From contig JAGXGY010000039.1 in assembly GCA_024636505.1 (NCBI GenBank), positions 1-64,000 of the forward strand: a DNA stretch of 64,000 bases, read 5' to 3'. Position 1 is the stretch's first letter, and each line of letters starts with the position of its first letter. Below, in pieces: positions 56,380 through 64,000 of this stretch. The notes beneath the pieces were generated by a model, which saw nothing but the letters and a program-made list of their open reading frames with translations, had not been told where the DNA came from and did no database searches. This stretch comes from Methylobacter sp. (GTDB lineage Bacteria; Pseudomonadota; Gammaproteobacteria; Methylococcales; Methylomonadaceae). Made by a program: the position numbers and the translations under genes.

Positions 56380-56805
56380 ATGTGCAGTTCAGTTATTCAG
56401 GTAGAGGTAATCATTCCGACGCAGACCAAATATCTGGATTTGATCGGGAGTATCGGTGAGCATATCGCGAAGGAATTAGATGGCTATTCCGGTGATCGGG
56501 AAGCGCTGGCTTATCATTTAAATCTGGTGTTAACCGAAGCAACCGTCAATGCGATCAAACATGCAAAGTTTCATGATCCCAAAGACACGGTCAGAATAAC
56601 TATCTATATTCGGGAAAATGAATTGAATATCAAGGTTTACGATCACGGTCAGGGCTTCGATCTGGAATCGGTACCGTTACCGGATTTTGATCACCCTAAA
56701 GAAGGCGGCATGGGCATATTTTTCATCCGTACCTTGATGGATTCGGTGACCTATACCCGGCAGGGCGACTGTAATGTATTGGAAATTATAAAGTATCTCA
56801 GCTGA
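56380..56805 (+). CDS. anti-sigma factor serine kinase (RsbW/SpoIIAB-like)
   Basis: This 141-residue GHKL ATPase has the N-box LTEATVNAIKHA (about 52-63), the ATP-lid residues VYDHGQGFD and the glycine box EGGMGIFFIRTLMD. Such kinases phosphorylate a STAS partner, here the gene before it. They bind a sigma factor or another target when the partner is phosphorylated. No sigma factor or PP2C phosphatase gene is in the window, so the output is unknown. ATG 56380 is two codons inside the tracked TTG start and has agagg before it. The glutamate dehydrogenase gene begins 33 bp downstream. Confidence 0.88.
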   Translation: MCSSVIQVEVIIPTQTKYLDLIGSIGEHIAKELDGYSGDREALAYHLNLVLTEATVNAIKHAKFHDPKDTVRITIYIRENELNIKVYDHGQGFDLESVPLPDFDHPKEGGMGIFFIRTLMDSVTYTRQGDCNVLEIIKYLS

Positions 56806-56838
56806 CTATAACGGCTGACAGTTACAGGTGGATAAGTC

Positions 56839-59800
56839 ATGAGAAGAAAGACGCAAAGTTGGCCGATTGCCCTGCAGCGTATAGCGGAAAGGGCTTTAGG
56901 TACAGAAACCGGTCAGCAGCTGTGGCAAAAATACCATGCCGCGTTTTCAGCCGAATATCGGGCCTTGGTTTCGCCGCGTTATGCGCTAAAAGATATGCTG
57001 AACCTTGAGCAGGTGTTCGCGTCAAACACCCGGCGTATCAGTCTGCTTAATCCCTGCAAGAGAGTCGATCATTATCGGCTGCATTTTTATGGCCGACAAC
57101 CCCGTTATCTGGACGAATATCTTCCGGTTCTGGAAAATATGCATTTGAGGGTGGTGGATCAGGTGCAGTTTTCGGTTACGGTCGATGGCATTACCTTATT
57201 TATCAAGAGTTTTACCATCAAGGCGGCAAAAAGCCAATGCGCATCATTTACCCGGTTAAGAAGCCGGATGCTGGAAACCATTCAAGTGATGATGGAGGGG
57301 GGCGCTGAAAACGATGCGCTGAACAAGCTGTGTGTTCTGACCGGCATGACCTGGCAGGAAATCGATGTGCTCAGAGCCTACCGGAATTATTATTTACAAC
57401 TGGGACACCAAACGACCCGCGCCAGCGTACATCATGCCTTGCTGAGTAATCCGTCGGTTGCATTAGGCTTATTTAATTACTTTGAAGTGCGTTTTAGACT
57501 GAATCCCGAGTGGAATGATCCGGCGATCAGGGAAGAGCAGGTTTCATTTCCGTTACGCCTGCATTTGCTGGAAAGCATCGACTCGGTTTCCGATATTAAT
57601 GACGACCGGATTTTGCGTACCCTGTTTAATCTGATTGATGCGACCATGCGCTGTAATTTTCATTTGCGTCGCGGTTTGGCAGACTACTTCATCGCCTTTA
57701 AAGTGAACAGTCTGGGCATTATCGATATGCCGTCGCCTAAGCCGCAAAATGAGATTTATGTTCATGCAGTCGATATGGAAGGCATACATTTACGCAGCGG
57801 CAAGATTTCCCGCGGCGGTATCCGTTGGTCGGATCGTCCGGATGATTTCAGAACCGAAATTCTGGGATTGATGCAAACCCAGGTCAGTAAAAACGCGCTG
57901 ATCATACCGACAGGCGCCAAGGGCGGATTTGTTGTTAAAAAGAATGGTTCAAAGTCATCCAGTTTGGTAACCAGGGAGGCCGGTAAAAAAGCCTATCTCA
58001 CCTTAATACGCGGTTTGCTGGATTTAACCGATAATTATATCGACGACAAGGTTGTCAAACCGCATAACATCGTCAGTTACGACGATCCCGACCCTTATCT
58101 GGTGGTGGCCGCCGATAAAGGCACGGCACAGTTCTCCGACATAGCCAATACCGTTTCGGCAGAATATCAGTTCTGGCTGGGCGATGCCTTTGCCAGCGGC
58201 GGCTCTTATGGTTATGACCATAAAGCGCTGGGTATTACCGCGCGGGGTGCCTGGGAATGTGTAAAACGCCATTTTCGGGAAATGGGCAAGGCTTCTGCTG
58301 ACGCCCCTTACCTGTTTCCTGTCGGTAAAAACATACAAAAAGAAGCCTTTACCGTCGTCGGTATCGGCAGCATGGACGGCGATGTGTTCGGTAATGGCAT
58401 GTTGCTGTCGCCCTTTATCCGGCTAAAAGCCGCTTTTAGCGGACAGCATATTTTTATCGATCCTAATCCGTCCGATAGTGAAGACACCTTTAATGAACGC
58501 CGCCGTTTATTCGAATTACCGGGCTCCAGCTGGAATGATTATAACCGTACGCTGATTTCAGCGGGCGGCGGTGTTTATCTACGATCAGCCAAAGATATTC
58601 CTATTTCAGTCGAATTGAAAAAATGGTTAGGCCTGCGTTACAAATCGCTGGATGGCGAATCCCTGATCCGTTACTTGCTAAAGGCTCCGGTGGAATTGTT
58701 ATGGCTGGGCGGTATCGGCACTTACGTAAAAGCCAGCAGCGAAAGACATCAGGAAGTGGGCGACCGCTCCAATGATAATGTGCGGATGGATGCGTGCGAT
58801 CTGGGTGCCAGTGTCGTCGGCGAAGGTGCCAATCTGGGCTTTACCCAAAAAGCGCGCATCGAATACAGCCTGAAGGGAGGGCGCATTAACACCGATGCGG
58901 TCGATAACTCGGCAGGCGTCGATATGTCCGACCATGAAGTGAATTTAAAAATCTTTTTGGTCGGCCTGCAAAAGAAAAACCGGATTACAGACTATCAGCC
59001 GTTATTTATCAGTATGACCCGGGAGGTTTGCCGGTTGGTGCTGGCCGATAATATCGCCCAAAGCCTCTGTTTATCCTTGGAACAATTGCGCTGCACGGAA
59101 GATTCAGCGGTTTATTTGCAATTGGCCGAACGATTGGAATCTGCCGGTTTTTTCGATAGGGCGGTTGCATGCTTTCCGCAAACCAAAGAGGTCATGTCTA
59201 GGCCCGGACAAATGATAACCCGGCCCGAATTTGCCGTATTGATGGCGGCCGGAAAAATGTACCTGACCCAGTTAATACAGCAACAAGACGCCTTACTGCA
59301 GCAACAATGCTGTCATTGTTATTTACAGGCTTATTTTCCTGAGCTGCTCAGCAAACAGTATCCAAGCTACCTGTCCGGTCACCCCTTGGCCGATGAAATT
59401 AAAGCGACCTTGATTAGCAATAAAATCATCAATCAGGCCGGATGCGGATTTTTAAGCCTGGATGTTGACAGCGAAAATATCATGGATCATGTCACTTGTT
59501 ATTTGACTTTCGATCGGATTTTAGACGGCGACGCGTTGCGGCAGGCGATTAGCGAGCTAGACGATCGTATCGCTGCCGATAAGCAATACCGGTTATTGAT
59601 GCGGCTGGAAAATACGCTGGCCGGTTTTTGTCGTTGGGCGTTGATGCAGGGGAGGAAAATCCGGCCGAATGAACAGACTATCGGTTGCTATAGTGGGCAT
59701 TTAAAAGACTATGAACGCTATTTTAACAGTGAGCACGCCCTGTTTTCCGGGCAACTGGCGCAATATCAGCAAGACAATATTCCCGAGCTGCTGGCGTTAC

Positions 59801-60213
59801 GTTTGGTATTTATAGCCAGCCTCAATGATTTTCCGCTGATCGTTTCATTATCTGCCGAAACCTCCCTGGATTTTGTCGCAACGCTGAAACTGTTCAATGA
59901 AAGCGCTAGTTATCTAGGGCTGATAGAGGTTAATGAGCAGTTGGCAAAGATGCCGATGCACGATGTTTGGGAGCGAAAAGTGCTAAATGAATTGCAAGAA
60001 GATATGAAGCGAATCACAGGTCGTATGCTTAAGGCTATCCTGGCAAACAACGCTGAAAGTTGTGCCGATTATTTTGAACAGCAAGATCAACAGCAAAAAA
60101 TCAACCGGTACCGGCGGATTTATCAGGAAATTAACAGCCGGTTACCGGTTAATCTGTTCCCTTATCTTGTCCTGGCTAAGGAGTTGGAACATTTGATTGA
60201 TGATGATTTGTAG
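56839..60213 (+). CDS. NAD-dependent glutamate dehydrogenase, large-type short form
   Basis: It converts glutamate to 2-oxoglutarate and ammonia with NAD+. The 1124-residue protein aligns by eye with the C-terminal two thirds of the 180-kDa bacterial enzyme (RYALKDMLNLEQVFAS, LLNPCKRVDHYRLHFYG). It lacks the N-terminal 400-500 residues that carry ACT-like regulatory domains. The catalytic part is intact: RGGIRWSDRPDDFRTEILGL (about 325), PTGAKGGFVVKK (about 355), VGIGSMDGDVFGNGML (about 510) and NAD-binding GEGANLG. The start MRRKTQSWPIALQRIAERAL is coherent and no upstream gene piece exists, so the short form seems natural rather than truncated. It may be co-transcribed with the STAS/kinase pair. 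Confidence 0.9.
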   Translation: MRRKTQSWPIALQRIAERALGTETGQQLWQKYHAAFSAEYRALVSPRYALKDMLNLEQVFASNTRRISLLNPCKRVDHYRLHFYGRQPRYLDEYLPVLENMHLRVVDQVQFSVTVDGITLFIKSFTIKAAKSQCASFTRLRSRMLETIQVMMEGGAENDALNKLCVLTGMTWQEIDVLRAYRNYYLQLGHQTTRASVHHALLSNPSVALGLFNYFEVRFRLNPEWNDPAIREEQVSFPLRLHLLESIDSVSDINDDRILRTLFNLIDATMRCNFHLRRGLADYFIAFKVNSLGIIDMPSPKPQNEIYVHAVDMEGIHLRSGKISRGGIRWSDRPDDFRTEILGLMQTQVSKNALIIPTGAKGGFVVKKNGSKSSSLVTREAGKKAYLTLIRGLLDLTDNYIDDKVVKPHNIVSYDDPDPYLVVAADKGTAQFSDIANTVSAEYQFWLGDAFASGGSYGYDHKALGITARGAWECVKRHFREMGKASADAPYLFPVGKNIQKEAFTVVGIGSMDGDVFGNGMLLSPFIRLKAAFSGQHIFIDPNPSDSEDTFNERRRLFELPGSSWNDYNRTLISAGGGVYLRSAKDIPISVELKKWLGLRYKSLDGESLIRYLLKAPVELLWLGGIGTYVKASSERHQEVGDRSNDNVRMDACDLGASVVGEGANLGFTQKARIEYSLKGGRINTDAVDNSAGVDMSDHEVNLKIFLVGLQKKNRITDYQPLFISMTREVCRLVLADNIAQSLCLSLEQLRCTEDSAVYLQLAERLESAGFFDRAVACFPQTKEVMSRPGQMITRPEFAVLMAAGKMYLTQLIQQQDALLQQQCCHCYLQAYFPELLSKQYPSYLSGHPLADEIKATLISNKIINQAGCGFLSLDVDSENIMDHVTCYLTFDRILDGDALRQAISELDDRIAADKQYRLLMRLENTLAGFCRWALMQGRKIRPNEQTIGCYSGHLKDYERYFNSEHALFSGQLAQYQQDNIPELLALRLVFIASLNDFPLIVSLSAETSLDFVATLKLFNESASYLGLIEVNEQLAKMPMHDVWERKVLNELQEDMKRITGRMLKAILANNAESCADYFEQQDQQQKINRYRRIYQEINSRLPVNLFPYLVLAKELEHLIDDDL

Positions 60214-60374
60214 GACTTTCAAGAAAGTATTCACTGTAAAAATAAAGCTGGCGCCGAGCGGAGTCTTTGAAGTGCAAGCTGTGCTTACACAGCAGGCGAA
60301 GCCTGCACTCCAGACGACAGATAGGCCCTCCTGTTTTAGCTAGATTGCCCCTTAATCATTACACAGACAGGCTC

Positions 60375-61187
60375 ATGAGAATTTTACTGGTTTTATGCTT
60401 ATGTTTACCCGCTTGGGTTGATGCGGAAATTTACCAATGGCGGGATACCGACGGCAGCAAGCATTTTTCCGATCGTCCGGTTGCCGGGGCAAAAAAACTT
60501 GCTATAAAACCGGGCTATGGTTTTTACCGGGTCAAGACGGTTTACGATGGCGATACTGTGGTACTGGAGGATGGGCGTAAAATCCGCTTTTTGGGTATCA
60601 ACACACCGGAGGTTCAGCATCGGCACAAACCGGCCGATGCTGGCGGAGACGAGGCCAAACGCTGGTTGATCGACAAACTAAAAAATACCAAAGTCCGCCT
60701 GGAAATCGCAACGGAAAAAACCGACAAATACGGCCGGACATTGGCGCATTTGTTCACCGAAAAAAAACAGCATATAAACCTGCAATTGGTTGCGGCGGGA
60801 TTGGCTGCGGTCAGTATTTATCCGCCTAATCTGCTTTATGTGAATGAGTTGGTCAAGGCGCAAGATCAAGCCGAGCTTGCCAGACTCGGCATTTGGGGGC
60901 GGCCTGAATATGCGGTAATACCGGTTGGCCGTGTTGCCGAGGCAGGGCATTCGGGCTGGACGCGCCTGAAAGGCAAGGTGGTTGATATTCGCGCGACTCG
61001 AAAGTCGGTTTATCTGGTGTTTTCCGACGCCTTTGAAGCGCGTATTGAGCGCAAATGGCTGGATTTATTTCCCGATGTGAATAGCTATTTGGGCAAAACC
61101 GTCGAAGTACGCGGCTGGCTAAGCAAAAGCCAAGGGCATTTGTCGATGTTAATCCGTCATCCGAGTGCGATTAAGCTAGAGGCATAG
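60375..61187 (+). CDS. secreted DUF4124-thermonuclease fusion
   Basis: From ATG 60375 the 270-residue precursor has a signal peptide (MRILLVLCLCLPAWVDA). A DUF4124 segment follows (about 18-45; EIYQWRDTDGSKHFSDRP), then a staphylococcal-nuclease-like domain (about 50-185) with VYDGDTVVLEDGRKIRFLGI and the catalytic arginine in DKYGRTLAHLF. An OB-like C-terminal region (about 195-265) follows. It is probably a periplasmic or secreted, calcium-dependent nuclease. The tracked start adds 36 residues from a repetitive hairpin region (60267-60330) and is rejected. Confidence 0.88.
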   Translation: MRILLVLCLCLPAWVDAEIYQWRDTDGSKHFSDRPVAGAKKLAIKPGYGFYRVKTVYDGDTVVLEDGRKIRFLGINTPEVQHRHKPADAGGDEAKRWLIDKLKNTKVRLEIATEKTDKYGRTLAHLFTEKKQHINLQLVAAGLAAVSIYPPNLLYVNELVKAQDQAELARLGIWGRPEYAVIPVGRVAEAGHSGWTRLKGKVVDIRATRKSVYLVFSDAFEARIERKWLDLFPDVNSYLGKTVEVRGWLSKSQGHLSMLIRHPSAIKLEA

Positions 61188-61460
61188 CTGCCAATGACAC
61201 GGATTAGACGATATATTTTTACGCGAAGTTCCCCAAACGCCAAAGACTATGTATTTTTAGCTATTCTTTTGGGAGAGGGTATATTCAATACCGCATCATT
61301 AACTTTCACAGCTTCTGGGTCCTGGAAAGCCGCATAAAATAAGCAGTCACAAGGAACTCTTTTTATTTTTTGTTAAGTTGCACTTTATGAATTTTGTAGG
61401 ACTGAAATATTAAGCTCAGCCTGAGGTATCTTATATTTTTAATTAAATTTTGGAGAAAAA

Positions 61461-62054
61461 ATGAGTTTTGCTACCTCTTCCCAAAATATTGATTATTTTT
61501 TACCGCAACGCAACTCCTTATTGATCCGAGGTTTGCTTTTGACGGTGGCCGGCACCTTGCTGATTGTTTTTTCCATAATTGCACCTGACGTAAAAATCAT
61601 GTCGCAATCAAGCTCATGGTTGCCGGTAGTCGCATTGGTTATTTTATCTACCGGCCTGTTAGCCTGTGTGGATGCTTACATCTTACGCCATTCCAAAGAG
61701 TTTTTTGTTAACTTACAGATTGCCGTTTTAGATACGGTCATTGGTATTTTTTTGCTTGCCGAGCTTAATAAATCGATAGAGAAGATCATCTTGCTGGTTT
61801 CGGCTTATTTGATAATTAAAGGTATATTCAGAATTTTTGCCGCCATTAGGGTAAGTTTTCTTCACGCCAATGCAGCTATTGTCGGCGGCATGTTATCGGT
61901 TGTTTTAGGTGTGTTGTTATGGCAAGAATGGCCTTTTACTTCGATGTGGTATATTTGTTTGTGCTTGAGCGTCGATATTATGACCCGTGGCTGGGCTTTA
62001 ATTAGGTTCGCGCTCTGGTTAAAGGTGCAGTATAAAATTAGAGCAGCAGAATAA
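61461..62054 (+). CDS. HdeD/DUF308-like membrane protein
   Basis: This 197-residue protein is mostly six hydrophobic helices arranged in three repeated pairs, as in HdeD-type (DUF308) proteins linked to acid resistance in E. coli. Blocks such as LIRGLLLTVAGTLLIVFSII and ANAAIVGGMLSVVLGVLLW show the internal repeat. It lacks charged catalytic motifs. It stands alone between the nuclease and rimO with a tggag site before the ATG; the preceding 273 bp hold nothing recognisable. Confidence 0.72.
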   Translation: MSFATSSQNIDYFLPQRNSLLIRGLLLTVAGTLLIVFSIIAPDVKIMSQSSSWLPVVALVILSTGLLACVDAYILRHSKEFFVNLQIAVLDTVIGIFLLAELNKSIEKIILLVSAYLIIKGIFRIFAAIRVSFLHANAAIVGGMLSVVLGVLLWQEWPFTSMWYICLCLSVDIMTRGWALIRFALWLKVQYKIRAAE

Positions 62055-62202
62055 ATGTGAATATAACCTTAAAAAATAGTTCCTTAGGGTTTATGGTTCA
62101 AGATATTGATCTACTAAGTAGCATCAAAAATCAGCCTTTTAAATTTCTATTTGAGCATGCACTGCTATAAACTAGCGCGCTTTACCATTAACTGAGATTT
62201 AA

Positions 62203-63513
62203 ATGACTGCTCCACATATTGGTTTTATTAGTTTGGGTTGCCCCAAAGCCCTGGTCGATAGCGAGAGAATTCTAACCAAGCTGCGTTCAGAGGGTTACAT
62301 CATTTCGCCGACGTATCAGGACGCCGATTTAGTCGTGGTCAATACCTGCGGCTTTATCGATGCGGCAGTTGAAGAATCGCTGGACAGTATCGGCGAAGCG
62401 TTGGCTCAAAACGGCAAGGTCATCGTCACCGGTTGCCTGGGTTCCAGAGAAGCCGAAATACGTGAGCGTCATCCGCAAGTCCTGAAAGTGACCGGCGCAC
62501 ATGCTCTGGAAGAAGTGGTGGCCGCCGTACATGAGCATTTGCCGCCGCCGCATGACCCGTTTATCAGTCTGGTGCCGCCGCAAGGCATAAAGTTGACGCC
62601 TCGGCATTATGCCTATTTAAAAATTTCCGAAGGCTGCAATCACCGCTGTACCTTTTGCATCATCCCTTCAATGCGCGGCGATCTGGTCAGCAGGCCTATT
62701 GACGATGTACTGCTGGAAGCCCAACGTCTGGCCAATGCCGGAGTCAAGGAATTGCTGGTGGTGTCGCAAGATACCAGTGCCTACGGCCTGGATTTGAAAT
62801 ATCAAAGCAAGTATTGGAAAGGTCGTTCGGTCAAGACCCGTTTTTACGATTTAGCCGAAGCGCTGGGCGATTTAGGTATCTGGGTCAGGATGCATTACGT
62901 GTACCCGTATCCGCATGTCGATGAAGTGATCCCGTTAATGGCCGAGGGCAAGGTTCTGCCTTATCTGGACATACCGTTTCAACACGCTAACAGCCGTATT
63001 CTTAAATTAATGAAGCGTCCGGCAGCCGGCGAAAATAACCTGGAGCGCATTAAAGCGTGGCGGGAAGTTTGTCCTGATATTACCCTGCGCAGCACCTTTA
63101 TCGTCGGTTTTCCCGGCGAAACCGAGCAGGAATTCGAGCAGTTGCTGGACTTTATCAGCGAAGCGCAACTGGACAGGGTCGGTGCCTTTGCTTATTCGCC
63201 GGTCAAAGGCGCGGCGGCTAATGACTTGCCTGACCCGGTTCCGGAAGAAGTCAAGCAGGAACGCCTGGCGCGATTTATGGCGCATCAGGCCAAAATCAGC
63301 GCGGCGCGTTTGCAGCAACGCATAGGCCAAATCGAAACGGTGCTGGTCGATGAAGTGGTCGAAGAAGGCGCGGTGGCAAGAAGCAAAGCCGATGCGCCGG
63401 AAATCGACGGACAGGTGTTTATCGACGGCGCGACTCATCTGAACGTCGGCGACTTTGTCGATGTCGAGCTGGAAGAGGCGGATGAATACGATTTATGGGG
63501 GCGCTTGGTTTAA
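62203..63513 (+). CDS. rimO: ribosomal protein S12 methylthiotransferase RimO
   Basis: RimO methylthiolates an aspartate of ribosomal protein S12 and is the protein-directed paralogue of MiaB. The 436-residue enzyme has the UPF0004 cysteines ([29 protein letters not shown]), the radical-SAM triad [19 protein letters not shown] and a C-terminal TRAM domain. DTSAYGLD and [11 protein letters not shown] are RimO-specific, separating it from the MiaB at 7304. The ATG at 62203 is the only sensible start. Confidence 0.97.
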   Translation: MTAPHIGFISLGCPKALVDSERILTKLRSEGYIISPTYQDADLVVVNTCGFIDAAVEESLDSIGEALAQNGKVIVTGCLGSREAEIRERHPQVLKVTGAHALEEVVAAVHEHLPPPHDPFISLVPPQGIKLTPRHYAYLKISEGCNHRCTFCIIPSMRGDLVSRPIDDVLLEAQRLANAGVKELLVVSQDTSAYGLDLKYQSKYWKGRSVKTRFYDLAEALGDLGIWVRMHYVYPYPHVDEVIPLMAEGKVLPYLDIPFQHANSRILKLMKRPAAGENNLERIKAWREVCPDITLRSTFIVGFPGETEQEFEQLLDFISEAQLDRVGAFAYSPVKGAAANDLPDPVPEEVKQERLARFMAHQAKISAARLQQRIGQIETVLVDEVVEEGAVARSKADAPEIDGQVFIDGATHLNVGDFVDVELEEADEYDLWGRLV

Positions 63514-63536
63514 GTCGTCGCCACTGCAGCAAGACT

Positions 63537-63564
63537 GCGGGAGCGATGCTTGCGTCGCTCCCGC
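63537..63564 (+). terminator. REP-type hairpin behind rimO
   Basis: gcgggagcgatgc / gcgtcgctcccgc forms a stem 23 bp behind rimO and faces the converging permease gene. It shares the gggagcga core with 24022 and 49645. Confidence 0.7.
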
Positions 63565-63632
63565 AAAATCACAGCCGCAACCATATCTCTTGGTAACTGT
63601 TCAGCGATAATGCCGGATAAATTAAGACGCTT

Positions 63633-64000
63633 TTATTGCTCAGTCTTTGCCAGCATGCTATGTCTTACAGAATAAGAAAAATAAATAATCAACCCGATCA
63701 CCAGCCAGACCACAAAGCGCAGCCAGGTTAGCGACGGCAAAAACGCCATCAGTGCGGTACAAGACAGCATGCCTAACACAGGAAACAACGGACTGAACGG
63801 AGAGCGGAACGGGCGCTCCATGTCCGGCTTGGTGATGCGCAGTACTAATACGCCTAAACACACCAATACGAAGGCGGCCAGAGTACCGATATTGACCAGT
63901 TCGGCCAGATCGCCGAGCGGGATGATGCCTGCGGCTGTCGCCATGATGATGCCGCTCAGCACGATCACGCGTACCGGGGTTTGGGTTTTGGGATTCACTT
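63633..64000 (-). CDS. APC-family amino acid permease, C-terminal part
   Basis: Only the last 122 or so residues lie in the window; the gene continues beyond base 64000, and the tracked initiator is an internal GTG (valine). Four hydrophobic helices are visible. The loop LRITKPDMERPFRSPFSP between them is typical of the cationic-amino-acid/APC transporter group (the P-x-x-x-R-P-F-R-x-P pattern). The substrate cannot be told from this part. Confidence 0.85.
   Translation of the reverse strand, partial: VNPKTQTPVRVIVLSGIIMATAAGIIPLGDLAELVNIGTLAAFVLVCLGVLVLRITKPDMERPFRSPFSPLFPVLGMLSCTALMAFLPSLTWLRFVVWLVIGLIIYFSYSVRHSMLAKTEQ

Overview
The window reads as a chromosomal segment of a Gram-negative gammaproteobacterium. 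The evidence is the order miaB-phoH-ybeY-corC, together with mfd, prfC, selO, mlaA, mtgA, mepA, yfbR, a TrkH-type K+ transporter, an MscK-like channel and rimO. The density of PAS/GGDEF/EAL and chemotaxis proteins, the pterin dehydratase and the style of the intergenic repeats suggest a Methylococcales-type methanotroph. That is only an inference, because no methane-oxidation gene is present. No rRNA, tRNA or CRISPR array was recognised.

Layout. (1) 0-1 kb: repeats and a decayed IS200/IS605 tnpB with its right end. (2) 1-14.3 kb: housekeeping genes (mfd, miaB-phoH-ybeY-corC, prfC) interrupted by a two-gene Aer/CetAB-like energy-taxis receptor (PAS protein plus MCP), a pterin dehydratase and a lipoprotein. 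(3) 14.4-20.7 kb, minus strand: a very large NMT1-PAS-GAF-GGDEF-EAL sensor and a membrane-anchored multicopper oxidase. (4) 21.2-24.1 kb: selO, a small XRE regulator with a perfect inverted-repeat operator, and a TonB-receptor remnant. (5) 24.1-32.5 kb: a phosphorelay-like series of a TPR/multi-PAS hybrid kinase, a REC-PAS-PAS-HisKA_3 kinase and a NarL/LuxR-type response regulator. (6) 32.7-42.6 kb: a BFD-type ferredoxin, then a chemosensory operon in advanced decay. In it an MCP-like gene, cheA, cheR, cheB and a PAS-EAL gene are broken by stops, frameshifts and internal deletions. cheY, a STAS gene, cheD and one full PAS-MCP are still open. A rearranged fragment of selO lies at its end. (7) 42.6-52 kb: a membrane AlbA_2 protein, the YlqF GTPase, yfbR, mepA, mlaA, mtgA, a monoacylglycerol-lipase-like lipoprotein and a K+ transporter pair. 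(8) 52-64 kb: an MscK-like channel, a STAS/anti-sigma kinase pair, a short-form NAD-glutamate dehydrogenase, a secreted nuclease, an HdeD-like membrane protein, rimO and the end of an APC permease.

The intergenic DNA is unusually structured. I see at least four dispersed families: REP-like hairpins (including a 56-bp perfect palindrome), inverted repeats built on an 'aaaggctaaagg' motif directly behind stop codons, IS200/IS605-like hairpin ends, and an inverted pair of 142/196-bp elements, one of which ends with the ribosome-binding site and start codon of yfbR. I did not find a complete, clearly new defence or metabolic system. The most interesting material is the fossil chemotaxis operon with its CheA-MCP chimera, the thiamine-precursor-type sensor driving a c-di-GMP module, the kinase-to-kinase cascade, and the repeat that supplies a start codon.
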